From the NCBI GenBank assembly GCA_025094145.1, contig JALLLS010000113.1, positions 29,044 through 93,043 of the forward strand: a DNA stretch of 64,000 bases. Direction: 5' to 3'. Of the stretch, positions 63,127 through 64,000 are shown piece by piece. Position 1 is the stretch's first letter. Each line of letters opens with the position of its first letter. Origin of the DNA: Spinellus fusiger. Lineage: Eukaryota; Mucoromycota; Mucoromycetes; Mucorales; Phycomycetaceae. A model generated the notes under the pieces. It worked only from the letters and a program-made list of their open reading frames with translations, was not told the DNA's origin and did not search any database. A program made the position numbers and the translations under genes.

Positions 63127-63559
63127 TTCAAGGGGCGATGGGCAAGGTGAAAAGTTTGCTGTGTGTTGCTGTATGGTGGTCTTAGAGGGTCAAAAATTAG
63201 AAAAGTAGATATCTTTATGAATAGAATGGATTTGTCAAAAGTAAAAATGGATTCAGGTGTGTTGGAGACTGATGTATGTTGTGTCCAAAGATGAGCCAAT
63301 TCTGAAAACAAGTTGTAAGATTTGGCTGAGAATGAAATAAAAAGTGTGGAATAGCAGAGAAAGAGGGTTTCTTGGTGTAGATGAAAGATTTTTATTTAAT
63401 TTTTATAATGGCTATATGGCACATGCCCTATAAGGCTTTTTGCCAGCCAAGTGAGTACAGAAGGAAAGAGTGTTATGCCAGAAAAAACCCAAAAGACAGC
63501 TGGGCACCACAGAAGACAAAACAGGGAAAAAAGGCCAAAAAAACACAGGGAGACAACTG

Positions 63560-63658
63560 GTAGGGGCTGTCATGCTCTTTTACCAGGCAACTGGGGGTTG
63601 AACCCAGGCCACACTGGTGGTATTTTACACTACTACTACTGCACCATACCAAATGTCC
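63560..63658 (-). repeat. tRNA-like / SINE-like Pol III promoter segment
   Basis: On the minus strand GGTATGGTGCAGTAGTAGTAG (A-box-like) is followed about 40 nt later by CTGGGTTCAACCCCCAG, a perfect T-arm stem-loop with B box GGTTCAACCC. The acceptor stem does not pair and no anticodon arm closes, so it is a tRNA-derived repeat or a decayed tRNA, not a functional tRNA. Confidence 0.5.
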
Positions 63659-64000
63659 ATGTTAGACACTGTCCTGTCAAATAGAGTAATACTATTGGCT
63701 GCACATGTCTTCCCTTTTTGGAACACACATTATCCTGCGTGGATACACACAGATAATATAATATAATTAATAAGATAAATGCTAATGCAATATATTGTCT
63801 TGGCTTAACATGTTCACTGTAAAGAGAACATAAAGCCAAGACATGTATGTGCAATTGTACACTGTAGAATTTAGTATAAATAATTAAGTGAATTCAATGA
63901 ATAAACATTATCTTCTATCTTTTCTTTTATTCTTCATCTTTGATCTACATGGGCTTCAGTCCAAACCAAGAACCACTAGCTATTCCACTCTGTGCACATA
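63659..64000. other. Right-edge spacer with hairpin and promoter-like sequence
   Basis: A hairpin (63796-63843; TGTCTTGGCTT pairs with AAGCCAAGACA, plus ATGTTC/GAACAT) is followed by TATAAATAA at about 63877 and AATAAA at about 63900. It may be an LTR cut by the window edge. Confidence 0.4.

Noticed and set aside
63560..63658. Functional tRNA gene
   Set aside because: T-arm is good but the acceptor and anticodon arms do not pair.

Overview
The window looks like the chromosome of a filamentous fungus, most likely an early-diverging one of the Mucoromycota type; this is an inference. Host genes carry many short spliceosomal introns (about 43-100 nt, mostly GTAAGT donors and (T)AG acceptors). 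Spacers are AT-rich. The mobile elements are Tc1/mariner, a Plavaka-type transposon, LINEs, small LTRs and a Fanzor relic. I see no bacterial-type operons, ribosome binding sites, CRISPR arrays or riboswitches.

Layout. 1-5.4 kb is a transposon graveyard: LINE ORF1 pieces, a Tc1 cut by an LTR-like repeat, a tRNA-Asp(GTC) with a small LTR beside it, and a broken Tc1. 5.4-8.3 kb and 25.3-28.1 kb are two nearly identical arms of a 2.8 kb inverted duplication, each carrying a complete six-exon PWWP + TFIIS-N/LW-like gene. Between the arms lie about 17 kb of mostly ordinary genes: a glycerate-kinase-like P-loop protein, divergent MPDU1, LIN1/CD2BP2-like, a low-complexity ORF, a 20-bp minisatellite, RAE1/GLE2 (7 exons), a nested transposon plus solo LTR, and an 11-exon ABCC transporter (1,606 aa). 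28.1-31.3 kb holds no gene I can support. 31.3-34.9 kb is a 13-exon CLC chloride/proton exchanger (886 aa).

35-42 kb is relic-rich: a Tc1 with TA duplication joined head-to-head to a LINE, then a Plavaka-family derivative. 42.2-44.8 kb is a 9-exon mitochondrial HSP90 (TRAP1, 708 aa) with an 11-nt microexon. 45-47 kb holds more transposon derivatives and a 5'-truncated Fanzor (eukaryotic TnpB-like nuclease) relic. Next come a 95-aa gene of unknown function, another Tc1, a decayed CDC16/APC6 copy with LTR-like insertions, and two more Tc1 relics. The right end (55-64 kb) has LTR-like repeats with palindrome arrays and a two-ORF LINE. A 4.1 kb Plavaka-type transposon split that LINE's ORF2 and left a TA duplication.

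How the parts relate. The host genes are unrelated housekeeping functions (N-glycosylation, mRNA export, splicing, vesicle ion exchange, mitochondrial chaperone, efflux) and do not form a cluster. The main biology here is genome plasticity: nested insertions whose order can be read, a potentially invertible 17 kb segment, and a bias for Trp codons turning into TGA/TAG in unrelated transposons. Exon coordinates were derived by reading splice sites and checking phase by hand; no similarity search was run.
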